DNA of 64,000 bases from Hemerocallis citrina (lineage: Eukaryota > Streptophyta > Magnoliopsida > Asparagales > Asphodelaceae): positions 31,166,089-31,230,088 of the forward strand of contig CM030362.1 of NCBI GenBank assembly GCA_017893485.1, in the 5' to 3' direction. Shown here piece after piece: positions 1-10,385 of this stretch. Both the position numbers and the translations under genes were made by a program. The notes beneath the pieces were generated by a model. It did not search any database. It was given only the letters and a program-made list of their open reading frames with translations, and was not told the origin of the DNA. The first letter of the stretch is position 1. Every line of letters starts with the position of its first letter.

Positions 1-988
1 TATAAGATGGAGGATTCTTGCATAAAGGAATGAGGTATTGTTTGTATTAACGTATTTTCCTTTTAGATGTGTTTAGGCCACACTATAGAGTTTCTTTCAT
101 CACCAAAATAAATAAATTATATTATCCCATAATTTGACAGAAACTAATTCGCACACCAGTTTTGGGCTTTGTTGCCACAATAGATAAATGGCAACTAGGG
201 AGGATCACTGAGGAAGATCACATGGTTTGAAATTTGATAATAGTAATTATTTGTAGTGATGTTTTGTTGGTAGAAACTGTCGTATGTTTAAGGGTTTTAC
301 TAAGAATCGGACGTAGTTTGCTCATATTATTTCTTTAACATGATCTTTTTACATGCCAGTGCAACAGAGATCGGATTCGTAGAAAGAGCTGTAGCTGATG
401 GATAAGCAAGTAAAGGATACGGCTACAGGTGCCCTAGGTGTCTCAGAAGAAGAAGAGACTGATTGTCTCCACAGCCATAAAACATTGAACACTTATAGTT
501 TATGGTGATATGTACTTGTCTCCCTATTTTCTTCATATGATCATTTTATCTTTGAACTTTTAATGATTTTCATTAAACTATTATTGAGTTGGGAGGTGTA
601 CTATTCAACTAATTGTAGTTTAAACGAGCAAGGAGCTTTGACATTTCTCATTTTGTAGATCATGACAATTCTCTTTCTATATTCAAGTGCTTACTGTATT
701 CTTGCACTTGGATCTGAGGATGAGAACAACTACATATAAGCTATAGTCTGTATGTACGTACTCAATTGTTTCCCTCAATTATCAGTTACTATAAGCTTTC
801 CTAATAGTTTTCTTTTTTTCTAAACTATATATTGAAAAATTGGCCTTGCACCAAGTGCATTAGAGATAAAAGTGCAGAGGTAGAATTGACTTTTTTATGA
901 GGAAGCAAGGCACATCATCGGTTGTTCTACAAAAGTTGGGGAACATATTAAGAATAAGGTATTATTTCCATAATGTTAAAATAATCAA
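1..988. other. AT-rich stretch, no gene recognised
   Basis: I see no ORF of convincing composition, no RNA gene and no transposon terminus here. Stops are frequent in all frames. It may be intergenic DNA or old unrecognised repeat. Confidence 0.5.
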
Positions 989-1305
989 GAGCTAATTACT
1001 TAATTCTATATGTAGGAAAAAAATGTTGAAGAATTTAATAGAATGACCAAAAAATGCATTGAAGATGAATATACTTTTTTTAAAATATCAAATTAGAAGT
1101 TGTCACGTATGGAAAAATAACTACAAGAACATTTATTGACGAAAATACTTTTTAAATCAGGAGCTAATTACTTAATTCTATATGCAGAAAAAAATGTTGA
1201 AGAATTTAATAGAAGGACCGATAAATGCATTGGAGATTTTATACTTTTCTGATCAAATCAAAAGATGTCACGTATGGAAGAATAACTACAATAACATTGA
1301 TTGGA
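989..1305 (+). repeat. Diverged direct duplication, about 150-bp unit
   Basis: Two similar segments lie side by side: 989-1140 and 1161-1305. Both begin GAGCTAATTACTTAATTCTA, continue through a shared AAAAAAATGTTGAAGAATTT block and end near a shared TGTCACGTATGGAA block. Each has a pyrimidine-rich stretch ending in TATGTAG or TATGCAG just before the purine-rich block, which looks like a 3' splice site before an exon. The second copy is open for 75 codons (1182-1409); the first is closed. This could be a duplicated exon of a decayed gene or simply a repeat. I recognise no protein family. Confidence 0.5.
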
Positions 1306-1649
1306 TGCAAAATTTAAAAAGGATGAACAAGAAGTTACGAGTAGTTTTAAGTTCAAGAAAGTTAAAGTCGAAAATGATGATTGATCTTATGAAAGATACG
1401 ATGATATGAGTTAGGATTACTAATTTGTTCGTTCTTTTATATCTTTTAAGTTTTAGATGAGACAATTATTACATGTTATATTGTATTCACTCAAGACTAG
1501 ATATAATATTTAGAGTATTTAATATCAAAATTTGAAGTATTTTGTACATATAGTGATCATACTATATATTCACTATTGTTACCCTGTGCAAATTGCACAG
1601 ACGAATATAATTTTAATGGAATCATAAAATTATACAAAAATTTAAAAAA

Positions 1650-2027
1650 ATGTTAGAGAATTGGAAGAAATTAACTCTTCAAGAATATAGTTTATTGAAA
1701 TTTACCCTAATAAATACGCTCACTGCCCGACCTTTATATACATCATGCCCTAACCCACCTCACCTCAACAATTCCCTCCCTCCCCCACCCTCTCCTTCCC
1801 CTCCCAAATCCACACCCTATCAGACGCCTTCTCCCTCATCTCCTGCGTCTCCACCGTCCTCGACCGCAGCGACGTTCCCTTCTCCAACATCTACCTCCAT
1901 CTCTCCGTTCGCTCCATCCTGCTCTCTGCCACCTACCTCCTTACCAAATATCATTCTTGGAGCAGATACCACAGTCATCAACATCTTCAACCCGTACTCT
2001 TTTCAAAATTCAAATTTTGGGATTTAA
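1650..2027 (+). other. Pro/Ser-rich ORF of doubtful coding status
   Basis: The 125-codon ORF is rich in Pro and Ser because the DNA at 1745-1960 is a C-rich, pyrimidine-biased island in AT-rich surroundings. A second frame over about 1756-2027 gives a more ordinary-looking peptide with mixed hydrophobic and polar residues (for example TLSDAFSLISCVSTVLDRSD), so if anything is coding here that frame is the better candidate. A TATATA motif lies just upstream at about 1735. I do not recognise a family in either frame. It may be a leftover exon. Confidence 0.2.
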
Positions 2028-2559
2028 AGAACACAAATTAAAATTTGAATATAAAATGATGTAGTAAATTCGGGTTTCAGAAATTAATACATACACCATA
2101 TATAGATACAATTGATTTAGTTAAGCAAAATTTTTTAAATTATTTTTCACAAATACCTTGGGTGCTACATAGGCATTTCATCGAACACTTAATAAGCAAA
2201 ACACAATTTTAGAAATTAAGTACCATATTTATAGGTTTGGGGATTTTATTTTATTTTATTTTATTTTATTTTTTTAATGAAAATATGCGTATGGTACATG
2301 TTAATAAATGTGAATTCCTCCTTTTGCTCTCATTTCTCTATTTCAAAATAGAGGAAGGAGAGAGGGGTAGACATTCTCTCTTCTATTAGTATAATATATA
2401 GATATAATTTGAGTTTTTAATGAGATTTATTCTATGATTGTTTTTCTCAACAAATAAAACATTGTTAAAATATTCAAATGATTTATCCACTAAATCATGT
2501 GCACTTGGTGTAGGGTAAATTTCAGCTAGCTAGTTTTAAATAAAAGGCAACATAGTGAT
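2028..2559. other. AT-rich spacer with a TTTTA microsatellite
   Basis: No gene is seen. A short TTTTA array lies at about 2248-2275. Confidence 0.5.
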
Positions 2560-3223
2560 TAGGGTTGACATTCGGGTCGGGTCGGACTCGTGCTGGTTGA
2601 AGAAGAAAGTGGGCGTGTCCGGGTCGGGCCGTGGGTTTAACCGGGCCGGGCCGGGTTCCAAAGTGAAAACTTCGACCAGACCAACCCGCGAACCCATTCG
2701 GGCTGTACCCGTGTCGGGTTGAGCCGGGTCGCGGGTTGGTTCGGTTAGATTTAATTTTTTGTCTTACAAATTCACTTAAAAAGTTGCATATATTATTTAT
2801 TTCAACTACTATGAATTTTTTACAAGTTTTTAACATTCAAATACAAGTTTTTTTTCACTTTTTTGACCTTAAAAAATAAATAAATAAAAATTGTACAACA
2901 AGTATAACAGTCTAAGAGATTAAGAATTAAACAAAATTGTATATATTATTCATTTCAACTTGTATGAAATTTGTACAAGTTTTTTTTCCCTCTCTTTTAA
3001 CCTTAATAAATAAATAAATAAATAAATAATGTACAACAAGTTTAAGAGTCGAAGAGATTAAGAATTAAACAAAATTGTATATATTATTCATTTCAACTTG
3101 TATGAAATTTGTACAAATTTATATTTTATAATTTTTTTTTACAACTTGACTTTAAAAAATAAATTACAACTACTATGAATTGTTTACAAGTTTTTTTACA
3201 TTCAAATACAAGTTTTTTGTTTA

Positions 3224-5536
3224 CTAATCTTGGTTTTCGACTTTAGGCAAGTTACTACCATTTGTTGATGTTGATGACGCTTTTCCTTGAGTCCGGTCTT
3301 CTGCCTTCATCCAATCTTTAGTGCAGATGATCATCTCCAACGTATCCAGCTTCAAGCGATTCCTGAAATCTATTAGAACTCTGTCATTTGTAGAAAAAAC
3401 ACTTTCTGAAGCAACTATGGAGACATGAGGAGTTAGTAGATCTCTAGCCATATGTGAAAGAATAGAAAAAAAAATTCATGTTCTTTCCACCATTTTAGCA
3501 CTTCAATCTTACTATTAGAATTCTCATTATCTTGTTGATTATACCAATTTAATTCATTAGGTGCATTAGTCCTAGGTTTTCTTGATTGAATACGAGCAAG
3601 TAAATTAGCAGTGACATCTTCTAATATACTCTTACCCTTACCTCTAGCAGTAGTAGAAGAAGAAGTACCTGTACTAGTTGTACTACTAGTTGCTAAAGTA
3701 ATTATATCATAATAATCATACAAGTTATTCAATGTATTTTCAAAGCTAGCTACAAATTCATTACATTTATGTTCAGAATCCTCTCTAAGTAAAGTAAAAA
3801 AATACTTCAATCAAACTCTTTGTACCTACTAATTTGATACGAGGATCCATAATAGTAGTAATACAATACAACATAGGAGGATGATTAAAATACTTCAAAA
3901 AAAATTTCATAAGCGGAAACAACAATATGACTAATGTATTCGTCCGAAATCATATCTTGAAAATTTTGTATCATAGTAATGATTGAAATAAAAATACAAC
4001 TAGAGTAGAATCATAAGATGTACAAAACTTTGCAGTTGCGGTTTTAAAAGGTTCTAAAAATCGTAATAAAGATTCGGAAAAATACCATGATTTGGGAGTC
4101 TTTTGAAAATTTTCCATGTTTTTTGCATGACAAAAATCATTTAATCCCCACGATTCCGATCTAGAGTATGCTCCTATTCACTGATTAAAGAAATGACTAT
4201 AAAAAACGAATTAATTCTTTATTTAATATCTTTGTTTTGAGTTACAACATTAAGTAAATCGAAAGTAGAGTTCCATCGGTGTTTAACATCTTTAGAAAAT
4301 TTTCTAAAATGTATTCCCCTAGCTTTACACCATCTTTTAAATTCTTGAAGCATATGACCACTCAAAGCAATAAAATGTACACAATTTCTAATTGCAGTTA
4401 TATATGGATCGACTACTTTCAATGCATCTTGTACACATAAATTTAAAATATGACACACTTCTAATATGAAAAAATTCTAAACATGGAGGATCTAATTGTG
4501 TTTTTAATGTACTAATTGAAATATTGTTGTTAGATGCATTATCAAAACTAATAGTAAAATTTTTATCACGAATATGAAAGATATCACAAATTTCTAAAAT
4601 ACAATATGCAATAACTAAACTACTATGGGGATACGGTAAAGCCGCAAGTGAGATGATTCTCTTTTGAATCATCCAATCACTATCTATCCAATGACAGGTT
4701 AAGCCCATCATCGAAATATTAATGTTACAACTTTTCCAACAATCGGAAGTTAACGATACCCTACAAGTTAAAGAATACAAGTTTGCAATTAATCCGTCTC
4801 TCATTTCGGTGTAAAGTTTAAAACAATCAGTTTTTAATGTGTTCTAGGAATTCTTCTAAAATATGGATTTAATGCATTTTGGTTGAAAGACTATACATTC
4901 ATACTCTCGGAATAGGAAAAAGATAACTCATCCTTAATAACTAGTCGGGTCATTTTCCGACGAACAAGTTCGGGATCATAGGGTTAGCTATCTATTTGTC
5001 CGGTTTTAGGGTTGATTTTTTGTTGGCCTTGTAGGTCTTTTAATAAGTCACTGGGGCCATTTCCCGACGAACAAGTTCGGGATCATAGGGTTAGCAATCT
5101 ATTTGTCCGGTTTTAGGGTTGATTTTTTGTTGGCCTTGTAGGTCTTTTAATAAGTCACTGTGTACATTCATAATATCCTTTTATTGTACCCGTTCTCTCA
5201 CCCTTCTTCCATTTGTAACTCTTGTCACAATATTTACATATCTTATGTCATACACCCGGATTTTCCGAATCGGGGATATAGTCATAAAATCTATGCCAAT
5301 CACTTATTTCTCCCTTAGTTTTTCTACTACCATTGGGTTCGGTTTGTTGTGTTTGTGTGTCAACATCATGCATTTCTTTTTCTATTTCATGTGTAGGGAT
5401 ATCATGAGTTCCTACCCTAGGATTCGATCAGTATATATTCGTCGGGCTCTACATGTGGGACTATTGAAGGCTGACGTGAAGTGACGGTGGATTCTTGTTC
5501 ACTTTGGCTACGACCGCTACCTCGTGATCTAGACAT
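3224..5536 (-). pseudogene. hAT transposase remnant (BED zinc finger / RNase H-like / hATC)
   Basis: Reading the minus strand from an ATG at 5536, a Ser/Arg-rich N-terminus is followed by a BED-type zinc-finger trace around 5270-5180 (KICKYCDKSYKW then GT). The RNase H-like catalytic core lies at about 4804-4388 (VSLTSDCWKS, then MGLTCHWID and DNASNNN). It shifts frame into 4458-4219, which has the following HILNLCVQDALK block. The C-terminal hATC dimerisation motif is at 3451-3224 (VSIVASESVFSTNDRVL). This order and these motifs match plant RICESLEEPER/Ac-type transposases of about 650-700 residues. Stops and frameshifts separate every block and a tandem duplication lies between the BED finger and the core, so no functional protein is expected. 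Confidence 0.88.
4947..5160. repeat. 107-bp tandem duplication inside the hAT transposase
   Basis: 4947-5053 and 5054-5160 are nearly identical and directly adjacent. The unit runs from GGGTCATTTTCCGACG (GGGCCATTTCCCGACG in the second copy) to AATAAGTCACTG. It lies just downstream of the BED zinc-finger trace in the minus-strand coding direction. A 107-bp unit is not a multiple of three, so it adds a frame lesion. Confidence 0.9.
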
Positions 5537-6386
5537 GGTAATAGTAAATAGTGTATGTGAAAAAAATAATTTTTAGTATTGTACTAGTGTATGTGAAATA
5601 ATAAAAAACAATGTTGGAGGTAAATGTTAAAAAATAAAATCTAAAAAACAATAGGAGGGTTGAGAGAGAGAAAATAAAAAACCAACAAACAAATATGATA
5701 CAAAAAATTGGAACTACAAAAAAAATCAAGGCAATGGGAAGGTTGTGAAATTTGGATACCGTACTTCGCGGATAATCGTATATAGGAATGAGAGTAAAAA
5801 TAAAAGTAGAAGTCGAGGTTCGGACCGTCCGGTAGCCGTTGAAAGAGAGAGAAAGAGAGCTTCTTTGTTGGAGCAGTTGAAGTAGACGGGTAGCTGAGAG
5901 TTGAATTCGATATGATCAGAATTTTTTGCTTGTATGTTGCTTGCTTCTTTGTTGAAAAAATTTGATTGAATTGAGTAGTAGTAGAGAAAGTAAGAGAGTA
6001 AGGTGTGAAATTTTTAGATTGTATTAAGGGGACATTTATAGGGAAAAAAATCAACGGCTAAAAATAGAGCCGTTGTGCTCTGTCTGCCTCTATTTTTATC
6101 GTTCGACCCGCAGGTCGACCCATGGGTGGACGGGAGGGTTAGACATTTTCGACGGGTTGAGCAGGCCGGATCGAGTGAGTTGAATTCGCAATTTCAGTGA
6201 CCCGGGGTGGAGCGAGCGGGTCGCTGGTCAACCCGGCCTGTTTGCCATCCCTAATAGTGCCGAAGAGTCATTAATAAGCAAACAAAACATAAATGCATAA
6301 ATAGATAGCCATCCAAAATAGCTCACACAAATAACCCCTCATAAACGTAGGATGGAAAATACAACACAATCGAAAAAACCTAGAGG

Positions 6387-7300
6387 CTAGAGATGCATGG
6401 CCGAGATAGAGATGATCATGCAAGGTGCATCGAACAGATCGCGAAACTGGTGCATGCAGTTGCGTGTGAGCCCAACCAATGCAGTGACTGATCCCTTCTC
6501 AACCCCAGAATACAAGATAATTATTTCGGACTCGATCATTGGCAGGTAAGACAAGTGTTTGATCTTCCCCAACCACTCGAACTCCAAGTCAGCAAACTCC
6601 AACCCCATCCATGACGTCACCCCCACGTCACCCACCGGGAATCCTTTCTCCAACCCACAGTCCACCATTGACCGTACGTACTCCACATCGTTCAAGATCC
6701 TCTCCTTCCCTTCGCAGACCATCTCCACAATCCGAGAGAAGGGCCCCACTTCTAGATCTTGACACGTGGCACTTGCATATGCGGGCAGTACTCCGTTCCC
6801 GGCGTAGGATACTCGGACAAGATTCTTAACTGACTTTCTTGGATCGACTGCATAATGAGCTTTGAAGTTTCATTTTTATTAGTGCCCTTAGTGGCCAATG
6901 TTTTGGACCTCCATAGATGAGCCACAACAACCATGAAAGTAGTAACTGATTTCGGACACAGATCTTTTGCCATGGATTTTAACAAGGAGATGTTATCGGC
7001 ACTTAAGTGGAACTCCTCGAATTGCAGGTCGATAGGGTTACCGTTAGTTGTAGGTAGAGTGGTTGAAATGGGTAGTCTTGGTATGCCGTCTAATGTGATG
7101 AGGTGCGGGTGAGGGTATGTGATACGGGGAGGAGATCTAGCGGCCAAGATGCCTCGATCAGTGAAGGGTGGGAAGGGGAGAGGTTCGTCGGAGAGAAGGT
7201 AAAGGAGGTTTAGAAAGAGAAGAAAGGTTGAGGTGCCGTCAAGGGCGGCGTGGTTGACCGAAACACCCACTGCCATAGTGCCACATTTGAAAGTTGTTGC
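6387..7300 (-). CDS. BAHD acyltransferase exon 2 (frameshifted)
   Basis: Starts after a TTTTTTGATAG acceptor at 7301. The first part (7300 to about 6880) carries HAALDG, the linker and TTFMVVVAHLWRSKTL. The second part (about 6880-6387) carries YAVDPR, YAGNGVLPAYASAT, GPFSRIVEMV and WMGLEFADLEFEW in another frame. A reading without the shift would stop at 6752 and lose the acceptor-side C-terminal domain. Confidence 0.75.
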
Positions 7301-7636
7301 CTATCAAAAAATAAAATACAGAAACAAAACATAACAACAACAACAACAACAGGAGGTTAAAGAAGACTATGAGGTTAAAGAAGACTATGAAGCACATAAT
7401 TAAGATAAGATAGATATCTAAATTAATGATGATGGAAAAGGAATATAAATAATTCAACATGATTTGTTATACTTGGACGTGAATAAGTATATATGTGCTA
7501 GCTATATTGTTGTTGTTGTTGAGTGCATGCATGCTAGCTTTACTTTTAGTTCTTCCATGTCTTCATGCAGCATAAAAGATAAAGAGGCTCTCCGTCCGTC
7601 ATGGGAAGTTGAGCACCATCAAAATAAATATAGCTA

Positions 7637-7870
7637 TTTGAAACTGCCCTACAAATACTTATCATCTACAAAATAAATGACTTGTTGGTTATTTGTTAAA
7701 GGAACTTCATTCTCTTTTAATTTAATTCATTCTAATTCACTCGTAGATTGATATTTAGTGATGCTACCACAGTACCACTCATAGCTAGATAACGTAACTT
7801 GTAACGTTATTATACTAACTACATGACTAGATGACGAGTAGATGATAAGTATTTGTAGGGCAGTTTCAAA
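7637..7870. repeat. 234-bp foldback repeat with perfect 33-bp inverted ends
   Basis: The arms at 7637-7669 and 7838-7870 are exact reverse complements over 33 bp (left arm begins TTTGAAACTGCCCTAC). It lies inside the BAHD intron and looks like a small MITE. I could not define a convincing target duplication. It has no coding content. Confidence 0.75.
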
Positions 7871-7975
7871 AATAAAACACTAATGCAAGTAATTAAGGTT
7901 TGATTTCATTTTTATTCACTTCTCCATGAATTTTTGCACTAAGTGCAAACAGAATGGGCTTTTATGTTGCATTCT

Positions 7976-8405
7976 GATATGGGTAAGAAGAGCCCAACTT
8001 AATTAGGACCGTTCGATCTCCTCAAGATCCGCTCATTCCAGATCATCAAGTCAACAAGTCTAATGTGCTTCTACCAATTTAGGCCCACAGGCAAACGAAT
8101 CTGACCCGGCCCATTAGGGTTTGAGACCCATTTGTCCCTGCCTATAAATACCAGTCCCCCTCCTCCTTGTCCAGGATAATAAATTTTTCTCCACATGAAC
8201 CCTAGCGACTGTTACCATTCCAGTGACTGACTAGATCGTCGAAGGGTCTGTCGCCGGAATCTCTTCCGGTGTTTCTAGACATTCTGCATGTACTAAGATC
8301 CGAGCCGAGCAATCAACCTCGGCCCCTCTCCTGTTACCCCCGAACCAAACATTGGTCCGAGGCCCAGATCTGTTCCAGTGCCGTTGCTTCCACTACAAAT
8401 TACAA
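7976..8405 (+). repeat. Diverged solo or partial LTR (Tat-like gypsy family) in the BAHD intron
   Basis: Starts TGATATGGGTAAG and shares, in order, GCCTATAAATACCAG (the LTR promoter TATA), the 'acccatttgt' block, the GACTGACTAGA block and AGATCCGAGCCGAGC with the LTR at 25672-25176 read on the minus strand. It is in plus orientation, opposite to the host gene. No PBS or gag follows, so this is a solo or truncated LTR. The right boundary is approximate. Confidence 0.75.
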
Positions 8406-8575
8406 GAACTCATACATGTTGTCCTCACACTAAAAAAACAAGCAGCGTCACATTCTTTCTGAGTTAGGTTCTCGTGGAATTAATAAATGCATAAAAAGTG
8501 AATTAATTAATTCATAATTGATGCTAAATGTGACATATGTTAGCAAAATCAAGATTATCATTGTGTGGGTTGACA

Positions 8576-8993
8576 TAGGCCCGACCCTTCTTGGAGGCAA
8601 CCGATGCATTTGCATCAGGCCCCCAAAATGACCAAAAAAAGGGGGCCCCCGTTTTCAGAAAAGATTTTTTTTTAATATTAGCTTCAAGCTCCTAAAATCC
8701 ATGAATCGTTTTATTTTTTTTCATGATTTTATATTAGCTTCAGGCCTCTAAAAAATCTTATATTAGCTTCAGTCCCCTAAAATTCATGATTTCTCATGTA
8801 TACTTTTTAAATTTTTTTCTAATACATGAATCGTTTTTTTTTGGGTATATGTGGGGCCCCTTTTTTGAGAGTGAAACCAAGCTAATTCATCTTCATTTGG
8901 TGCCCCTAAAATTCTAGGGCCCCTAATAAACTTAAGGCCCCTTCAATTTATTTTTTTTTACTTCGGGCCCCTAAAATCCTAGGACCGCCCCTG
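8576..8993. mobile_element. Non-autonomous hAT-type MITE in the BAHD intron
   Basis: Flanked by perfect 8-bp duplications GGTTGACA at 8568-8575 and 8994-9001. Ends read TAGGCCCGACCCTTC and, complemented, CAGGGGCGGTCCTAG, with repeated GGGGCCCC-type subterminal motifs. It is 418 bp and non-coding. Its right TSD ends only 13 bp from the BAHD 5' splice site. Confidence 0.85.
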
Positions 8994-9014
8994 GGTTGAC
9001 AGTTAATTGTCTAC

Positions 9015-9452
9015 CTGAATGGCAAACAGTGGCTGGTCTTTCACTTGATCCTCTAACTCTGGCATCGGAATCAACTTCTTATTAGCCGGGTTATTGGGAC
9101 CCAACTGGCCCAGCTCGTCTAGCATGAGATCACTTGAGGCCATAACCAAGCTCATTCCGGCTCCATTACAATCAATTTCCAGCCTCCCACTCTCCTTGTT
9201 GACCTGCATTCTCCCTGCTAGAAAATCATATGGAACGAGCAGCTTTGCGATGGCCAGTCGGCTCTTCTCGACCATCGAATCCAGAGAGAGCACTCGGTGA
9301 GGGTTATCAGGAAAGAACGCAACCCCCTTGACATGGAGGTTGAAGGTTTGATCAATGTTGGAGAGGAACATCGATCTCCTCTCCGTTGGCTCTGATGGCT
9401 GAATTAAGTAGGAAGCGTCGAGTTGTAGCTTCATGCCTTGGCTTACGGACAC
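9015..9452 (-). CDS. BAHD acyltransferase exon 1
   Basis: 146 codons from ATG 9452 to a CAG|GTAGAC donor at 9015/9014. It carries the N-terminal BAHD features: a Pro-containing start (LIQPSEPT), the SNIDQ block at about residues 31-35, the VEKSRLAIAKLLVPYDFLAG helix region and LEIDCNGAG. The BAHD intron normally falls at this Q, which supports the boundary. The exon itself has no lesion. A TATA box 89 bp upstream of the ATG fits this start. Confidence 0.82.
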
Positions 9453-9540
9453 TTAACTAGTTTGAAGGTATATATATTAATAATGTAGGTTCTCAAAATC
9501 GGATATCCTTAACCTATAAGTGTATGCATGTAACGTTGTT

Positions 9541-9549
9541 CTTATATAG
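9541..9549 (-). promoter_or_regulatory. Probable TATA box of the BAHD gene
   Basis: The minus strand reads CCTATATAAG here, 89 bp upstream of the ATG at 9452. That leaves room for a leader of about 60 nt. No other core promoter signal is as close. Confidence 0.5.
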
Positions 9550-10059
9550 GGACGAAAAATGAGAGAACGATCTATAATCGAGATTAAGAAGAAGAAAATT
9601 TGTTTGTACTTTGATTCTGCGTGCAATAAATAAAGTAGACAGGGCAGAGATGAAGTACTATACGTGGTGGCGTCTTCACCAAAAGCATGATCGGTTGGCA
9701 AATCTAACTTATTAATAAACTAGGGCCCACATCAAACCTAGGTTTTAATTTCCGTTAATAGACACCTAAATGAAACTTACTATCATGTATTCGTACAGGT
9801 ATTTCATCAAAAAAATGTATACGTATAGGTATATTTATGTTGTCTTTTGGAGAGAAAAAAAAAAGAAGAAGAAAAAATAGGACAATTTTAGAATTGTTGA
9901 TAATCTAGCTCGATGTATTGAATGCTCGACAACGACCCAATTCCATCATGTCTCTAGTTTCTTCCATATTTTTCCTACATTTTTTTTTCTTATTACCTTT
10001 TAAATATACATATGGTGAATATATTTTGTTAGTATATTAAGTGTATGGAAGGCCCCGTA
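9550..10059. other. BAHD upstream region, no gene seen
   Basis: AT-rich DNA between the BAHD promoter and the Mutator-like element. No ORF or transposon terminus was recognised. Confidence 0.5.
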
Positions 10060-10068
10060 AGTATGAGA

Positions 10069-10358
10069 GAAAAATTTGCCGAAATGCCCTCTTTTTTGAA
10101 AATAATTAGTGACTTGTCCTACTTTCCAAAATAATTAGCGAGATGCCATTGTTTATGACACGTCAGCAACAAACGTTATTGGGAAAAACGACATCAGTTA
10201 TTTCGATGCCGTTCTTCCCAATAACGGCATCTTCTTTAAAAAAAAGTGTCGTGCCGTTATTGGGAATAACGGCATAGCTTATTTTTGTCTAAAGATCTCT
10301 ACAATATCAATCGTGACTTTAGAGAGAAATGCAAAAATTGAAATAACTGATGCCGTTA
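10069..10358. repeat. Left MULE terminal inverted repeat
   Basis: About 290 bp matching the complement of 13667-13955 with scattered mismatches. Contains palindromic units of the form ATGCCGTTATT...AATAACGGCAT, each able to form a hairpin. Confidence 0.88.
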
Positions 10359-10385
10359 TTATTGTGAGTAGTGAATGACTTGAAT

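Larger units (their letters stand above)
2560..6253 (-). mobile_element. hAT-superfamily DNA transposon, degenerate
   Basis: The left end reads TAGGGTTGACATTCGGGTCG and the complement of the right end reads TAGGGATGGCAAACAGGCCG, giving short imperfect terminal inverted repeats. The flanking 8-mers are ATAGTGAT (2552-2559) and ATAGTGCC (6254-6261), a 6/8 match at the 8-bp spacing expected of hAT target-site duplications. Both ends carry G+C-rich subterminal blocks (about 2570-2745 and 6100-6250) made of repeated CGGGT/CCGGG motifs, typical of hAT transposase-binding regions. The 3.69-kb interior encodes minus-strand remains of a hAT transposase. Diverged TSDs and many frame lesions mark an old, immobile copy. 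Confidence 0.85.
6387..9452 (-). pseudogene. BAHD acyltransferase locus, two exons, one frameshift
   Basis: BAHD enzymes transfer acyl groups from acyl-CoA to alcohols or amines in plant secondary and cell-wall metabolism, usually in the cytosol. Exon 1 (9452-9015) and exon 2 (7300-6387) join in phase 0 through GT-AG sites, and the junction restores the family's FAIQATTFKCG stretch. Exon 2 has the catalytic HxxxD as HAALDG. Total coding length is about 450 codons, normal for the family. One lesion breaks it: near 6866-6886, at an A-run on the coding strand, the frame shifts. Beyond it the family's YAVDPR and YAGNGVLPAYA blocks continue in a new frame to a stop at 6387. The C-terminal DFGWG motif is replaced by an EFEWLG-like sequence. 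The frameshift could be real or a homopolymer sequencing error. The substrate cannot be assigned. Confidence 0.8.

Noticed and set aside
835..2517. Possible transposon with ends CCTTGCACCAAGTGCA and CCCTACACCAAGTGCA (inverted)
   Set aside because: The inverted match is short (about 14 of 18) and I could not find a convincing target duplication. A similar motif at about 7931 shows it may simply be common.
2522..2836. 104-codon Arg/Pro-rich ORF
   Set aside because: It is a frame through the G+C-rich subterminal repeats of the hAT element.
10319..10385. C-terminal extension of the LINE-A RT frame
   Set aside because: The last residues are encoded by MULE TIR-proximal DNA and form an accidental fusion.
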